From: Parasphingopyxis lamellibrachiae
GTDB lineage: Bacteria; Pseudomonadota; Alphaproteobacteria; Sphingomonadales; Sphingomonadaceae
Reading direction: 5' to 3'
DNA: 64,000 nucleotides
Assembly (NCBI RefSeq): GCF_003385775.1
Contig: NZ_QRDP01000004.1
Location: 62,001 to 126,000, forward strand
Made by a program: the position numbers and the translations under genes. Of the stretch, positions 1-9,349 are shown piece by piece; position 1 is the stretch's first letter, and each line of letters starts with the position of its first letter. The notes beneath the pieces were generated by a model that saw only the letters and a program-made list of their open reading frames with translations, did not search any database and was not told the origin of the DNA.

Positions 1-588
1 TCTGCCGAAAAGATTCTCAACCAGATTCCCAAGGACCAAAAGATCATTTTCGCACCCGACAAGCATTTGGGCGCCTATATGGCGCGCAAGACGGGCCGCG
101 AGATGCTACTCTGGCCGGGCGTCTGTATCGTCCATGAGGCGTTCTCTGAAACCGAGCTCCTGAAACTCAAGGCCAAGCATCCGGGCGCACCCGTGCTCGC
201 CCACCCCGAATGCCCGGCAGCAATTCTCGATCATGCCGATCATATCGGGTCGACCAGTTCGATCCTTGCCGAAGCCAAGGCAACCGAGAGCGATACCGTG
301 ATCGTCGCGACCGAACCGCATATCATGCACCAGATGGAAAAGGCGCTGCCTGAGGTGACCTTTATCGGCGCACCGGGCGCGGACGGAAACTGCAATTGCA
401 ATATCTGCCCGTACATGGCGCTCAACACGATGGAGAAGCTCTACATTGCGCTTCGCGACCTCGAACCTCGGATAGAGCTCGACGAGGAGCTGCGTGTTCA
501 GGCGAAGAAGAGCCTCGACAAGATGCTCGAAATGGCTGGAGCCACGGTGGGTCAGGGCGATCTTGGGGCGCCGGTCAGCGGCGACTAG
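1..588 (+). CDS. nadA: Quinolinate synthase A, C-terminal part (5' end outside window)
   Basis: Quinolinate synthase condenses iminoaspartate with dihydroxyacetone phosphate to give quinolinate in de novo NAD synthesis, in the cytoplasm, using a [4Fe-4S] cluster. The reading frame is open from base 1, so about 195 C-terminal residues are present and the N-terminus is cut by the window edge. Visible family motifs are HPECP, a cluster-cysteine context, then the CNCNICPYMALNTMEKL block near the C-terminus. An apparent start at the TTG codon at 67 is only an internal codon. Thirty-five bases downstream comes a membrane protein gene and then nadC, so the NAD genes are linked. The call is firm for family and pathway. 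Confidence 0.95.
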   Translation, partial: SAEKILNQIPKDQKIIFAPDKHLGAYMARKTGREMLLWPGVCIVHEAFSETELLKLKAKHPGAPVLAHPECPAAILDHADHIGSTSSILAEAKATESDTVIVATEPHIMHQMEKALPEVTFIGAPGADGNCNCNICPYMALNTMEKLYIALRDLEPRIELDEELRVQAKKSLDKMLEMAGATVGQGDLGAPVSGD

Positions 589-623
589 GGCGGAGTGACC
601 AGCGAACCCGAAACAATGCTACG

Positions 624-1955
624 ATGATCGCCTGGTTTCGCTCGCTCTGGCTCAACGTCAACGCCAGCTACTGGTTCTACCCGGCGCTGTTCTCGATCAT
701 CGCCGGAATCGCGGCATTCGTGACGGTTTACCTCGATCGCAACGGCTTTGCCGACTGGCTAAACGAAGTCAGCTGGATCCATTCCAGCCGTCCCGAGGGC
801 GCGCGGACCGTGTTGACGGTGATCGCGGGATCTATGATCGGTGTCGCTTCGACGGTCTTTTCGATCACCATCGCCGCTGTTGCATATGCATCGGGTAATT
901 ATGGCCCGCGCCTGCTCACCAATTTCATGCAGGACAAGGGCAATCAACTCTCGCTTGGCGTGTTTATTGCAACTTTTGTTTATGCTGTTCTGGTGTTGCG
1001 CGTCGTGCGGGGGGCGGACGAACAGGCCAGCGATTCCGTCGACGCGGCGGCCACTGCGCTGCCGGGCTTCACGCCGCAACTGTCGCTTCTGATCGCAACG
1101 GCACTGGCGTTGGTTGCGGTCGCCGTGCTCGTCTATTTCCTCCACCATATTCCAGACAGCATCCGAATCAACACCGTGCTCAAGGGTATTGGCCAACGCC
1201 TGATCGACGATATCGATGAGCGTTTTCCCGAAGACTGGCGCGGCGAAGAGCCCGGTACGCGCGCAACGGGCGAGGCGGTTGTGGCCAAGACCACGGGCTA
1301 CATAAAGATCATCGACTTCGAAACGCTCGACTCCATTGCCGAACGCACGGGAGGCGTGATTGCGCTTAAGGTGCGGACCGGTGATTTCGTCCATCCTTTT
1401 GTGCCGATTGCCGAACTGGCGCAGGCTGATGCCAGCGATGCCATCGCAGACGATATTCGCGCCTGTTTTAGTGCGGGCGGCATGCGCACACCGACCCAGG
1501 ATCTGGAATTCCTGTTCGACGAGCTGGTCGAAATCGCGCTGCGGGCGCTCTCTCCGGGCATCAACGATCCATTCACCGCCATTACCGCGCTGCACTGGCT
1601 TGGTGCGGCAACAGCGGAACTGGGCCATCGCAGTCTCGACCGGGGTCCCGAACAGAACAATTACGATCCCAACCGTGTCCAACCGCTGGACGATGATTTC
1701 GAACATTTCCTGCAACGCGGTTTCGGCGGTATCAGGGCTTCGGCCGCTGGCAGCCCGCTGGCCGCAAAAAAATTTATCGATGCCTTGGAAACAGCATCGC
1801 TGGCATGCAATTCCGCTCCCCGTCGCCGACTGTTTCTTGAAGAGGCGACATATCTGGTCGTTCAAGCGCGGACGGCCTTGCGGGGGCCATCGCTCAAGGA
1901 ACTCGAAACCCGATTCGACAATTTCGTCGAGGCAATTCAGAAACAGGGCATATGA
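624..1955 (+). CDS. DUF2254 family membrane protein
   Basis: A 443-residue protein of the DUF2254 family, whose function is not established. The N-terminal half carries about four hydrophobic segments (roughly residues 14-36, 62-90, 105-125 and 152-175). They are followed by a soluble half containing the family-typical stretch around ALSPGINDPFTA. The ATG at 624 is preferred over the longer open frame from 396, because that extension overlaps nadA and is arginine-rich, out-of-frame-looking sequence. The stop overlaps the nadC start by four bases (ATGA), so the gene is probably co-transcribed and translationally coupled with nadC. A role in NAD synthesis is not implied by the sequence itself. 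Confidence 0.85.
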   Translation: MIAWFRSLWLNVNASYWFYPALFSIIAGIAAFVTVYLDRNGFADWLNEVSWIHSSRPEGARTVLTVIAGSMIGVASTVFSITIAAVAYASGNYGPRLLTNFMQDKGNQLSLGVFIATFVYAVLVLRVVRGADEQASDSVDAAATALPGFTPQLSLLIATALALVAVAVLVYFLHHIPDSIRINTVLKGIGQRLIDDIDERFPEDWRGEEPGTRATGEAVVAKTTGYIKIIDFETLDSIAERTGGVIALKVRTGDFVHPFVPIAELAQADASDAIADDIRACFSAGGMRTPTQDLEFLFDELVEIALRALSPGINDPFTAITALHWLGAATAELGHRSLDRGPEQNNYDPNRVQPLDDDFEHFLQRGFGGIRASAAGSPLAAKKFIDALETASLACNSAPRRRLFLEEATYLVVQARTALRGPSLKELETRFDNFVEAIQKQGI

Positions 1956-2803
1956 CAGACTTTACACTCGATCGCTTCGATCTCGACGCATTTATCGCTG
2001 CAACCTTTGCCGAAGATCTCGGGGATGGGGGAGACGTTACCTCGGCTGCCGTGATTCCCGAAACCGCCCGGTTCAAGGGGGCGATGGATAGCCGCGATGC
2101 TATTGTCGTCGCCGGTATCCCGATCGCGGAAGCCTTTTTCCGGACACTGGACCCGGATGTCGAAATCGAGGTGCTGGTCAGCGAAGGCGATAGCGTGCCG
2201 GCAGGCACGGACCTGATGCGGCTCAGGGGCCTTGCCCGGCCGATGCTTACCGCCGAGCGTTCGGCGCTCAACACGGTACAGCACATGTCCGGCATCGCGA
2301 CACTGGCACGGCGTTACGTCGACGAGATTGCCAGCACTGGCGCGGTGCTGCTGGATACGCGCAAGACGATCCCGGGCCTGCGCGCTCTGGAGAAGTATGC
2401 GACCCGTATGGGCGGGGCGCAGAACCATCGGATGGGTCTGTGGGATGCGGCGATGATCAAAGACAATCATGTCGCGGTTGCCGGCGGTGTCAGAGAAGCA
2501 GTGCGCCGTGCGGTCGACGCCGGGATCGCGCAGGTCATTGTCGAGGTCGACAGACTCGATCAAATCGAACCGGCTCTGGAGGCAGGCGCCACCCATTTGT
2601 TGCTCGACAATATGCCCGTTGAAATGCTCCGCAGTGCGGTTGAGCAGATTGGCGATCGCGTCCCCACCGAGGCCTCGGGCGGCGTTACGCTGGAATCGAT
2701 CAACGAGATTGCGAAAACCGGCGTCGATTTCATTTCGGTCGGCCGCCTGACCCAGTCCGCCCCGGCAGCCGATATCGGTCTCGACTTCGCAGAGATTGAC
2801 TGA
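1952..2803 (+). CDS. nadC: Nicotinate-nucleotide pyrophosphorylase (carboxylating)
   Basis: Quinolinate phosphoribosyltransferase converts quinolinate and PRPP to nicotinate mononucleotide, CO2 and pyrophosphate, the step after NadA. The 283 residues match the usual family length. Diagnostic motifs are visible: ALNTVQHMSGIAT, DTRKTIPGLRALEKYA with the substrate-binding arginine and lysine, GGAQNHRMGLWD, IKDNHV, and the C-terminal EASGGV loop for PRPP phosphate. The start overlaps the upstream DUF2254 stop by four bases, and its own stop overlaps the next start by one base, so the genes form a tight block with nadA. Confidence 0.97.
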   Translation: MTDFTLDRFDLDAFIAATFAEDLGDGGDVTSAAVIPETARFKGAMDSRDAIVVAGIPIAEAFFRTLDPDVEIEVLVSEGDSVPAGTDLMRLRGLARPMLTAERSALNTVQHMSGIATLARRYVDEIASTGAVLLDTRKTIPGLRALEKYATRMGGAQNHRMGLWDAAMIKDNHVAVAGGVREAVRRAVDAGIAQVIVEVDRLDQIEPALEAGATHLLLDNMPVEMLRSAVEQIGDRVPTEASGGVTLESINEIAKTGVDFISVGRLTQSAPAADIGLDFAEID

Positions 2804-3519
2804 TGCGGCCTTGGCTGGTTGCGCTCGTATTGCTTGCCATGCCGGCCATGCTCTCCGCTCAGGCTCGCGAATGCCGGATACCGGATCGCATTGCCGCGCC
2901 GCGGGCCGAAGCGATCCCACAGGGTGCGCGACGGACCGGACCGATCACGGATTATCTTCTGGCTTTGAGCTGGTCGCCGGAGTTCTGCCGCACGCGGGGC
3001 CGCGTTCCCGGCCACAGGATGCAGTGCGGGGGTATCGCCAATGGTGGAGCGGGGCGGTTTGGTTTCATACTGCATGGTCTCTGGCCGGAAACGAACGGGC
3101 CGCGCTGGCCGCAATGGTGCAGACCGGTCTCGCCGCTGCCCCGGCGCCTTGTTCGCGAACATCTGTGCACGACGCCTTCTGTCCAGCTGCTCCAGCATGA
3201 ATGGGCCAAGCATGGCAGTTGCATGACCCGCGATCCGGGGCGCTATCTGCGGGCGGGAGCGATCCTTTACCGCGCCGTCCGCTACCCGGATATGGACGCG
3301 CTTTCGCGTCGCAATCTGACCGTTGGCCAGTTTACCAGGGCTTTCGCCGCCGCCAATCGCGGCGTATCGGCGGACATGTTGCGCGTGGGTGTCAACGACC
3401 GGGGCTGGCTGACCGAGGTGCGGATATGCCTGGGCCGTGATTTCAGGCCGATGCGGTGCGGCGCTGCGAGGCGCGGCGCACGATCCAACTTAAGATTGCG
3501 GATATGGCGCGGACGCTAG
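2803..3519 (+). CDS. Ribonuclease T2 family protein, exported
   Basis: Secreted or periplasmic endoribonuclease of the T2/RNase I family, which cleaves RNA through 2',3'-cyclic phosphates. The 238-residue product begins with a signal peptide (hydrophobic residues 4-18, likely cleavage after LSA or AQA). Both conserved active-site blocks are present: CAS I as HGLWPE at 91-96 and CAS II as HEWAKHGSC at 132-140, supplying the two catalytic histidines. Several cysteines fit disulfides expected in the periplasm. The start shares one base with the nadC stop. It is probably the last gene of the nad block, for RNA scavenging, which is inference. Confidence 0.92.
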   Translation: MRPWLVALVLLAMPAMLSAQARECRIPDRIAAPRAEAIPQGARRTGPITDYLLALSWSPEFCRTRGRVPGHRMQCGGIANGGAGRFGFILHGLWPETNGPRWPQWCRPVSPLPRRLVREHLCTTPSVQLLQHEWAKHGSCMTRDPGRYLRAGAILYRAVRYPDMDALSRRNLTVGQFTRAFAAANRGVSADMLRVGVNDRGWLTEVRICLGRDFRPMRCGAARRGARSNLRLRIWRGR

Positions 3520-3555
3520 TGTGTCAGGCTGTTGCTGACCGATGGCTCTGGAACA

Positions 3556-3990
3556 CTATCGGATAACAGTGCCTTCGATCACTGTCGTTTCGGGGTGATG
3601 CCGGTCGAGATGCTTTTTGATAATTCGCAGGTTGCGGGTGTTGGAGCGAAACACGAAATCCACTGCATCGCCGACAAAGGGCACGGCGCCAACGGCGAGA
3701 TCGACGCCGATATTGGCGAACATTCTCGCGATTTTCCAGCGTGACATACCGAGGTTGCGGGCTTCCCATACCAGCCAGGTGCCCATGGCGGCGGCGATAA
3801 TGTCGCCGATGACCGGGACCAGTCCGAGAATGAAATCAAGGCCGAACTGGCGATTGAGAACCGGCATTGTGAAACCGCGCTCGAGCAGGGCTTCCATGGC
3901 TTCCACGCGCTGTCGGACAGAGGAGGGATCGCGTCCGATTTCGGGGATGCCATGCGCAATCCGTTCCAGATGTTCCTGTGTAAGAGTCAT
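3556..3990 (-). CDS. DUF4112 domain-containing protein
   Basis: A 144-residue DUF4112 protein of unknown function. The core FGLDFILGLVPVIGDIIAAAMG and the second hydrophobic block VGAVPFVGDAVDFVFRSN are the recurring family signature, two short hydrophobic hairpins each with a P-x-x-GD motif, suggesting membrane association. The ATG at 3990 is chosen over the TTG three bases upstream, because an AAGG element lies six bases before the ATG and only three before the TTG. It converges on the RNase T2 gene and follows the solute-binding-protein pair on the same strand, but a 77-base gap with a hairpin separates it. Confidence 0.85.
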   Translation of the reverse strand: MTLTQEHLERIAHGIPEIGRDPSSVRQRVEAMEALLERGFTMPVLNRQFGLDFILGLVPVIGDIIAAAMGTWLVWEARNLGMSRWKIARMFANIGVDLAVGAVPFVGDAVDFVFRSNTRNLRIIKKHLDRHHPETTVIEGTVIR

Positions 3991-4067
3991 CAATAACCTT
4001 TTCTAACTAAATGCTTTTCCCCTACAGCATTTGATGCCCGCTCCCGATATAGGAAGCGAAACTCCGA

Positions 4068-5558
4068 TTAGCTAGGTGGCGCCAGCGTATCCAGCGGATG
4101 CCGGCCGAAACGGTTTACCGAAAAATGGGCGATCCGCTGGGACACCAATGACCAGCGAATGGGCCTCAGCAGAGGAATGAACGGCGTTATTCTCTGCAGC
4201 TCTGTTGCGGCTTCGGCAATCCTGATCGCGCGAACCCGCGCAGATGGAGCTTCCTCGATTTCGCTCAATTTCTGCGTATAGGCATCGCTGCACGGCAGCC
4301 CACGGGAGCAGCGGAATTGCTGAAGATACCAGGTCGCGCTTTCGGTTGCCGCCACACGGTCAACCAGTCGCAAGTCCGCATCCGCATCCCAGGCGACTTG
4401 CACGGCGGGAATGCCCACAACCGCCCAATTTGTCCGCAGCACTGCGAAGATGACCCGGCTGCCGGCGCCTTCCGGCAGAGCAACGCGGATGGGCTCGATC
4501 TCGCCATTGATCGTACGCCACTCGGCGATGGCATCCCGGGCAAATGCGCGGCGCAGGTCCATGGTGCTGCTGGCCCAGGGCGGTCCGACCGGATCGTTGA
4601 GCCCTTCGACATCGGGCGGAACGATTTCCAGCCGGGCTTCCGCGCGATTGCCGCCGAAATATCCGGCAAGCTGCCCGCGATCCAGGGCGAGAGACAGAAT
4701 TTCCCGATTTTGCGGCTCGGAGAGAAATTCGGTCTGCTCGACTATCGCAAGGCCGAACAGGCCGTCGACGGGATCGATCCGGAGCTGGCTGGAATTGGGA
4801 TCGATCGCATCAGCGTAGAATATGGTCGTCCAGTTGCCGCCAAGAACGATATCCGTGTGGCCCGCATCGAAACGCGCAACGGCAGCCGGCGCAGGTCCAA
4901 ACCGGATTTGAACCGTTTCTTCGGGCGAAATCGGGGGCGCTTCGGCGGTATCCCCGTCAATCTCTTCCGGTGGCTCGCGGCGGGGCGCAAGGTACACCGT
5001 CTCGTCTTCGTCGGTCGGTTCGCCGGTCAGGGTATAGGGCCCCAGGCCCCGTCCTTCGACAAAGATGGCGAGGTCCGGTGCTGCCAATAATTGGAGAAAA
5101 TCGAGTCGGGGGCGGGAAAGGTTGATCTCGACAATCTGCGGCGTCACGGCCTGAACGGCGTCTATATCAGCCAGCAAACGGGCCAGCCGGTTGCGGCTGC
5201 CGGACCGGCTGGCATTGCGCAATTGCTGTGCGATCTGGCGAGCGGTGACTGCGGTGCCATCATCCCAGGTGATTTCGTTCAGGCGGAAGACATAGGTCTG
5301 CCCCTCGTCGAGCACGATCCAGCGCTGCGCGAGCGCCGGTTCGATCTGACCCTCTCCATCCAGCCTGACGAGCCCCTGTGCTGTCGCTTCGAGCAATAGC
5401 GCATCGGAGGGCGAGGGCAGGGCGGCAATCGGCCGGGTGAATGCCGTGGCTTCCCCAATCATGTCGACGCGCATCGGGCCCAGATCTTCGCCGTCTGCGC
5501 AGGAGGCAGAAAAAAGGGCCAGTATGGGAGCCAGAATTAAGGGTGTAGTGCGGTTCAT
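4068..5558 (-). CDS. Family 5 extracellular solute-binding lipoprotein (ABC type), copy A
   Basis: A 496-residue periplasmic solute-binding protein of the SBP_bac_5 family, the DppA/OppA fold used for peptides, nickel or related ligands. The N-terminus is a lipoprotein-type signal ending at LFSASC, so the mature protein would start at Cys20 and be membrane anchored. Conserved family text includes [20 protein letters not shown] and [16 protein letters not shown]. The start overlaps the stop of the upstream paralogue by four bases, so both are one operon. No permease or ATPase gene is adjacent, which is unusual. The ligand cannot be told from sequence. Confidence 0.85.
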   Translation of the reverse strand: MNRTTPLILAPILALFSASCADGEDLGPMRVDMIGEATAFTRPIAALPSPSDALLLEATAQGLVRLDGEGQIEPALAQRWIVLDEGQTYVFRLNEITWDDGTAVTARQIAQQLRNASRSGSRNRLARLLADIDAVQAVTPQIVEINLSRPRLDFLQLLAAPDLAIFVEGRGLGPYTLTGEPTDEDETVYLAPRREPPEEIDGDTAEAPPISPEETVQIRFGPAPAAVARFDAGHTDIVLGGNWTTIFYADAIDPNSSQLRIDPVDGLFGLAIVEQTEFLSEPQNREILSLALDRGQLAGYFGGNRAEARLEIVPPDVEGLNDPVGPPWASSTMDLRRAFARDAIAEWRTINGEIEPIRVALPEGAGSRVIFAVLRTNWAVVGIPAVQVAWDADADLRLVDRVAATESATWYLQQFRCSRGLPCSDAYTQKLSEIEEAPSARVRAIRIAEAATELQRITPFIPLLRPIRWSLVSQRIAHFSVNRFGRHPLDTLAPPS

Positions 5559-7099
5559 TGCGCCTCGCTCAGTAGCAGCGTGCGGCTGGGATGCACATTG
5601 GCCGAATTGTCGATCCAGCCCGAAACACGCGGTCCGACAAGGGAGCGGCTGACATAATAATAGACAGGCAGGATCGGCACGTCGCGGACAAGGATATCCT
5701 CTGCGGCACGCATCAGCCGCGCGCGTGCGGCAGGTTCCGGTTCGCCAAGGGCTCGGTCCAGCGCGGTATCATAGGTGGGATTGGCATAGCCGGAATAGTT
5801 AATAACTCCGGCGTCCGATCGATGCACAGCAAGGAAGTTTTCCGGCGCGGAAATATCGCCAATCCAGCCTGAGCGGGCGAGAGTGAAATCGCCCCGTCTC
5901 AGAGCCGCGAAATGCAATGTCGCTTCGCTGTTGAACAGTCGTGCATCAACGCCCAGCGGTTCCCACATGGCCGCGAGCGCAACCGATATCCGGCGATGCT
6001 CGGCTGCGCTGTTGAACCGGATGTCGAATGAAAGGGGATTGCGCGGGCCGTAACCGGCTTCGTCCAACAGGCGCCTGGCCTCTTCGAGGCGCGCCCGACG
6101 CGTCATCGTTCGGCTGACCGGGGCGATCGGGTCGAGGCCGGACAGGCCGGGCGGGATAATGCCCCAGGCGGGCACCGTGCCTATGGCCAGCAATTCTTCC
6201 GATATCCAGGGCCGATCGACGGCAAGGCTCAACGCCCGGCGGACGCGCACATCGTCAAAGGGCGGTCGGCGGGTGTTGAAGGCGAAATAATAGGCGCCCC
6301 GATATCCCGCCACGCGCGTTGCTTCGTCGCGATTGGCGCGCAACCATCGCAGGCGCGTCGAGGGGAACTCGCCAGCTATGTCGGCACTGCCTGCGAGGAA
6401 TATCCGCATCGCGGTGAGACTGTCATCAACGGGTCGCCATGCGACCCGTGCAATCGGGGTCGCGCCTTCGTGCCAGTGCGGATTGCGCTCAAGCAGAGCG
6501 CGGTCATTGAGGGTCCAATCGGTCAGCCGGTAAGGGCCCGAGGTCACAAGTGGCCGTTCTCTGGTCCATCCTTCGCCTGCCTCTGCAATACGGTGCAGCG
6601 GCAGTGCGGCCATCGCTGGGTGGGCGAGCAGCTCGAGCAGCGCCGGAAAGGGATAGGCGAGGGTGATGATCACATGGTCCGGGCCGGCGGCCTGGACAGT
6701 CTCGATCGCGTCGAACAGGGATGCGGTAGGCGCGGCGGTGGCAGGCTCTGTGAGCCGGGCGAAGACGGCCTCGAATAGCGGAGCTGCGATGGGCGCGCCG
6801 TCCGAAAAGGTCAGGCCTTTACGCAGCGCAAAATCCCATGTCAGTCCATCCGCAGAGGTTGTCCATGACCGGGCAAGGCCGGGTTCGATATCGCCGTTGG
6901 CCGCGTAACGTGTCAATCCCTCGAACTGGTCAGCCGCAACACGCAATGAGGCAAGGTCGGAAACGCTATGCGGGTCGAGCGATTTGATTTCGTCATCGGC
7001 GAGACGGACGAGCATATCGGCGGGAAGCGGATTTGTATTCGGCCCGCCACAGCCAGCGATCAGCAGAAGAAACAAAAAAAATGCGCGCAGGCGGATCAT
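5555..7099 (-). CDS. Family 5 extracellular solute-binding lipoprotein (ABC type), copy B
   Basis: A 514-residue SBP_bac_5 protein and first gene of a two-gene unit. A clear lipobox, LIAGC at residues 13-17, marks it as a lipoprotein. Typical family elements follow: [47 protein letters not shown] and [13 protein letters not shown], which make the two-lobed ligand-binding fold. It is clearly related to but diverged from the downstream copy, so an old duplication or two ligand ranges are both possible. The partner transporter is not in this window. Peptide binding is the default guess only. Confidence 0.88.
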   Translation of the reverse strand: MIRLRAFFLFLLLIAGCGGPNTNPLPADMLVRLADDEIKSLDPHSVSDLASLRVAADQFEGLTRYAANGDIEPGLARSWTTSADGLTWDFALRKGLTFSDGAPIAAPLFEAVFARLTEPATAAPTASLFDAIETVQAAGPDHVIITLAYPFPALLELLAHPAMAALPLHRIAEAGEGWTRERPLVTSGPYRLTDWTLNDRALLERNPHWHEGATPIARVAWRPVDDSLTAMRIFLAGSADIAGEFPSTRLRWLRANRDEATRVAGYRGAYYFAFNTRRPPFDDVRVRRALSLAVDRPWISEELLAIGTVPAWGIIPPGLSGLDPIAPVSRTMTRRARLEEARRLLDEAGYGPRNPLSFDIRFNSAAEHRRISVALAAMWEPLGVDARLFNSEATLHFAALRRGDFTLARSGWIGDISAPENFLAVHRSDAGVINYSGYANPTYDTALDRALGEPEPAARARLMRAAEDILVRDVPILPVYYYVSRSLVGPRVSGWIDNSANVHPSRTLLLSEAQ

Positions 7100-7143
7100 A
7101 GCTCCACCTTAGGCTATGCTGCTTTCCCTGACCAAGCGGCAAT

Positions 7144-8559
7144 TCAGCTGTGCAGGTTTGCCCATGGACCGCGGATCGCGAGGGTTATTCCGGGTTCCTG
7201 AATATTGACGAACATGATCTGGCCATCGGGCGAAAAACAGGCACCGCAAAATTCGCTGCGATCGGGATGGGCGTTGCGGGCAAAATCGTAAATCTCTCCA
7301 GTTGGAGTCAGCCCACGCAAATACTGATCGCCGCGGCCATCCTCGCACAGGATCAGGTCGCCCCAGGGCGCGACGACAAGATTGTCGCACATGTCCAGCG
7401 TGTCCGCTCCCGGAGATTCGTATTGCAAGGTCAACGTACCGGGCGCGCCGGCTTCGCCATTCCGGCCTTCCGACGCGCTTGGCGTATAGCGCCAGACCTG
7501 GCCGGAGCGCTGGTTGCCGCCCTGGGTGCAATTGAAGAAGATATCGCCGCCGCTGCCGTCAGGCCTTCGGGCATAGTCCATGCCTTCGCCGCGGAAGAAC
7601 TGGGCTGCACCCGTTGCATGGCCGCGCTCGGCAAGATCGCCCTCGGGCGAATGCACGTCTTCAAGGTCGATCCAGTCTGTCGCAAAAGACTGGCCCGGTT
7701 CGATATGACCAAGACCAGGGCCGCCCCAGTCGCGCGGCCAGTTGCTGGTCGTCGCGGAAGGCCAGTCGCGAATTGCAAGCGCCTGAAGTCGTCCGCCGCG
7801 ATGGAGTTTGCCGGGCGTGTCGGGCAGGAAGCGATAGAATAGGCCGGTGCTGCTGTCTTCGGTAAGATAGGCGATGCCGGTATCCGGATCGATCGCCACA
7901 GCCTCGTGCGCGAAACGGCCCATTGCGGTCAGGGGAACGGGCGCGATCACCCCTGTTGCCGAGGAAGGTGTTTCGAACACCCAGCCATGGTAGCGCTGGG
8001 ATTCTTCGGGTGGGCGGCGCATCGATTCCTCGCAGCTCAGCCACGACCCCCAGGGTGTCGGCCCGCCGGCGCAATTGGCGGCGGTACCGGTCAGCACCAG
8101 ATAATCCTCCACCAATTGACCCGTCCGCATGTCGACCACAACCTTGGTCACGCCGCCGAAAAAGGGGCTTCCATCCGGTTTGAGACCGAAGACCAGATCA
8201 TCGTCCAGGTGCGGCAGAAGTTCATCATTCTCGCCGAATGGGCTGCCCGTTTCTGTATCGGGCCAGTTTTCATGATTGCGCATCAGGATGCAGCGGTCGG
8301 CATTTGCCGGATCGGTGAAACAGGCCATGCCGTCTGGCCTGCCGGGCCGGAGAAAGCCGTCGGTCATCTGCCCACCCGTCGTTGAGACGACCGCATAGGT
8401 AAAGCCCTCCGGAAGGTCCAGGATCCCGGCGGCGTCGCTCACCAGGCCCGGCGCCTGCGCGGAGGCGCGCGATACCGAGAGCGCACCCAGCGCCGAAGCC
8501 GAATAGAAGAGGCCTGCAGCCTTGCCATATTGGAGGAAGGTCCGTCGGGAGAGAGGCAT
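7144..8559 (-). CDS. PhoX-family (DUF839) phosphatase-like protein, Tat-exported
   Basis: A 471-residue protein of the DUF839/PhoX family, which includes calcium- and iron-dependent alkaline phosphatases. The N-terminus has a twin-arginine signal, SRRTFLQ at residues 4-10 followed by a hydrophobic region and ASA cleavage site, so it is exported folded. Family text includes LPEGFTYAVVSTTGG, RPDGMACF, MRNHENW and CAGGPTPWGSWLSCEE. Members split into true phosphatases and uncharacterised homologues, so the enzymatic activity is inferred. It lies upstream of the solute-binding-protein pair on the same strand with a 44-base gap and may share its transcript. Confidence 0.85.
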   Translation of the reverse strand: MPLSRRTFLQYGKAAGLFYSASALGALSVSRASAQAPGLVSDAAGILDLPEGFTYAVVSTTGGQMTDGFLRPGRPDGMACFTDPANADRCILMRNHENWPDTETGSPFGENDELLPHLDDDLVFGLKPDGSPFFGGVTKVVVDMRTGQLVEDYLVLTGTAANCAGGPTPWGSWLSCEESMRRPPEESQRYHGWVFETPSSATGVIAPVPLTAMGRFAHEAVAIDPDTGIAYLTEDSSTGLFYRFLPDTPGKLHRGGRLQALAIRDWPSATTSNWPRDWGGPGLGHIEPGQSFATDWIDLEDVHSPEGDLAERGHATGAAQFFRGEGMDYARRPDGSGGDIFFNCTQGGNQRSGQVWRYTPSASEGRNGEAGAPGTLTLQYESPGADTLDMCDNLVVAPWGDLILCEDGRGDQYLRGLTPTGEIYDFARNAHPDRSEFCGACFSPDGQIMFVNIQEPGITLAIRGPWANLHS

Positions 8560-8625
8560 AGTATTTTCCAGCGTTGTTAAATCTCGGTCCTGTCGAGCCT
8601 AACGCCGAATTGTTACAATTGAAAA

Positions 8626-8712
8626 TGGTGCGGACGGCGGGACTCGAACCCGCACTCCCTTACGGGAAGCAGATTTTAAGTCTGCAGCGTCTACCGGTTT
8701 CGCCACGTCCGC
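8626..8712 (-). tRNA. tRNA-Leu (anticodon TAA)
   Basis: Read on the minus strand, an 87-base cloverleaf begins GCGGACG and ends CGTCCGCACCA, with a genomically encoded CCA. The anticodon stem GCAGA/TCTGC encloses loop CTTAAAA, giving anticodon TAA, which decodes UUA and UUG. A long variable arm (TTCCCGTAAGGGA region) and the T-arm GGGTTCGAGTCCC are visible, as expected for a class II leucine tRNA. Confidence 0.96.
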
Positions 8713-8768
8713 ATGGCAAAAAGAGGTGGCCGAACTCGATCGGCGTTACAAGCGTAAATCGAGAGCAG

Positions 8769-9047
8769 TCAGAAGTTGAGTCGCTCGCGCATTTCTTTGC
8801 CCGGTTTGAAATAGGGAACGCGCTTGGATGGCACATTCACGGATTCGCCCGTGCGAGGATTGCGCCCGACACGCGCGTCGCGCTGGCGGGTAGAAAAGGC
8901 TCCGAAACCGCGCAGTTCAACGCGCCCGCCCTTGGCCAGCTGTTCGGTAATCGTGTCGAAGAAGCTGTTGACCAGGCGTTCGACATCTTTAGTCGAAAGC
9001 TCTGGATTGTCAGCAGCGATCTTCTGAACAAGTTCAGATCGAATCAT
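8769..9047 (-). CDS. ihfB: Integration host factor subunit beta
   Basis: A 92-residue DNA-bending protein of the HU/IHF family. It pairs with IhfA to bend DNA sharply in recombination, replication and transcription. The signature RNPRTGE (about residues 61-67) sits in the DNA-contacting arm, and [11 protein letters not shown] is the usual family core. The ATG at 9047 is chosen because a strong GGGGGA lies just upstream; an open frame extends 57 bases further but has no such site. It is directly downstream of rpsA on the same strand, the classical rpsA-ihfB linkage, and that context supports the beta rather than alpha subunit or HU. Confidence 0.93.
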   Translation of the reverse strand: MIRSELVQKIAADNPELSTKDVERLVNSFFDTITEQLAKGGRVELRGFGAFSTRQRDARVGRNPRTGESVNVPSKRVPYFKPGKEMRERLNF

Positions 9048-9349
9048 GGCGAATTTCCCCCGAAAGGCCATTAGTTGCGACACCACACGCATGACTTTTG
9101 CCATTGCGACAGGGACCGCGCCTGTATCTTTACGCTTCCGCCCTCTGCATTATCTTAATGTTCTTGTTTGGGTTTTTTTTCAAGCCAACTGACCTTGATT
9201 CAGCAAGAAATCGGCTTGAATCCGGCATTTTTGTTACAATTAGGGACGGATTCTCAAAAAAAAGGCCCGCGCCGTGCGTTTTGATTGTTTCCAAAAGCAC
9301 GAGTCGCGGGCCAGATCATTTTTTTGCCTGAGATATCAGGCGGCGGTTT
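9048..9349. other. Gap between ihfB and rpsA: terminator plus AT-rich promoter region
   Basis: About 300 bases without a convincing gene; the 77-codon open frame here lacks a good ribosome site and coding character. The rpsA-proximal part holds a strong minus-strand terminator. The rest is AT-rich relative to its surroundings, with several interleaved short inverted repeats (CAAGCC with GGCTTG, GATTCA with TGAATC) between 9181 and 9222. This is probably the ihfB promoter and its control region, though no convincing -35/-10 pair was settled on. Confidence 0.5.
9256..9312 (-). terminator. Rho-independent terminator of rpsA
   Basis: On the minus strand the stem GGCCCGCG/CGCGGGCC (bases 9305-9312 with 9264-9271) contains an inner stem formed by the GCAC and CAAAA region. 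It is followed by eight T residues (A-run at 9256-9263 on the plus strand). It lies 38 bases past the rpsA stop. Confidence 0.85.

Noticed and set aside
759-1865. 368-codon minus-strand open frame
   Set aside because: It lies entirely antisense to the DUF2254 gene, is rich in Arg, Cys and Gln, and has no domain.
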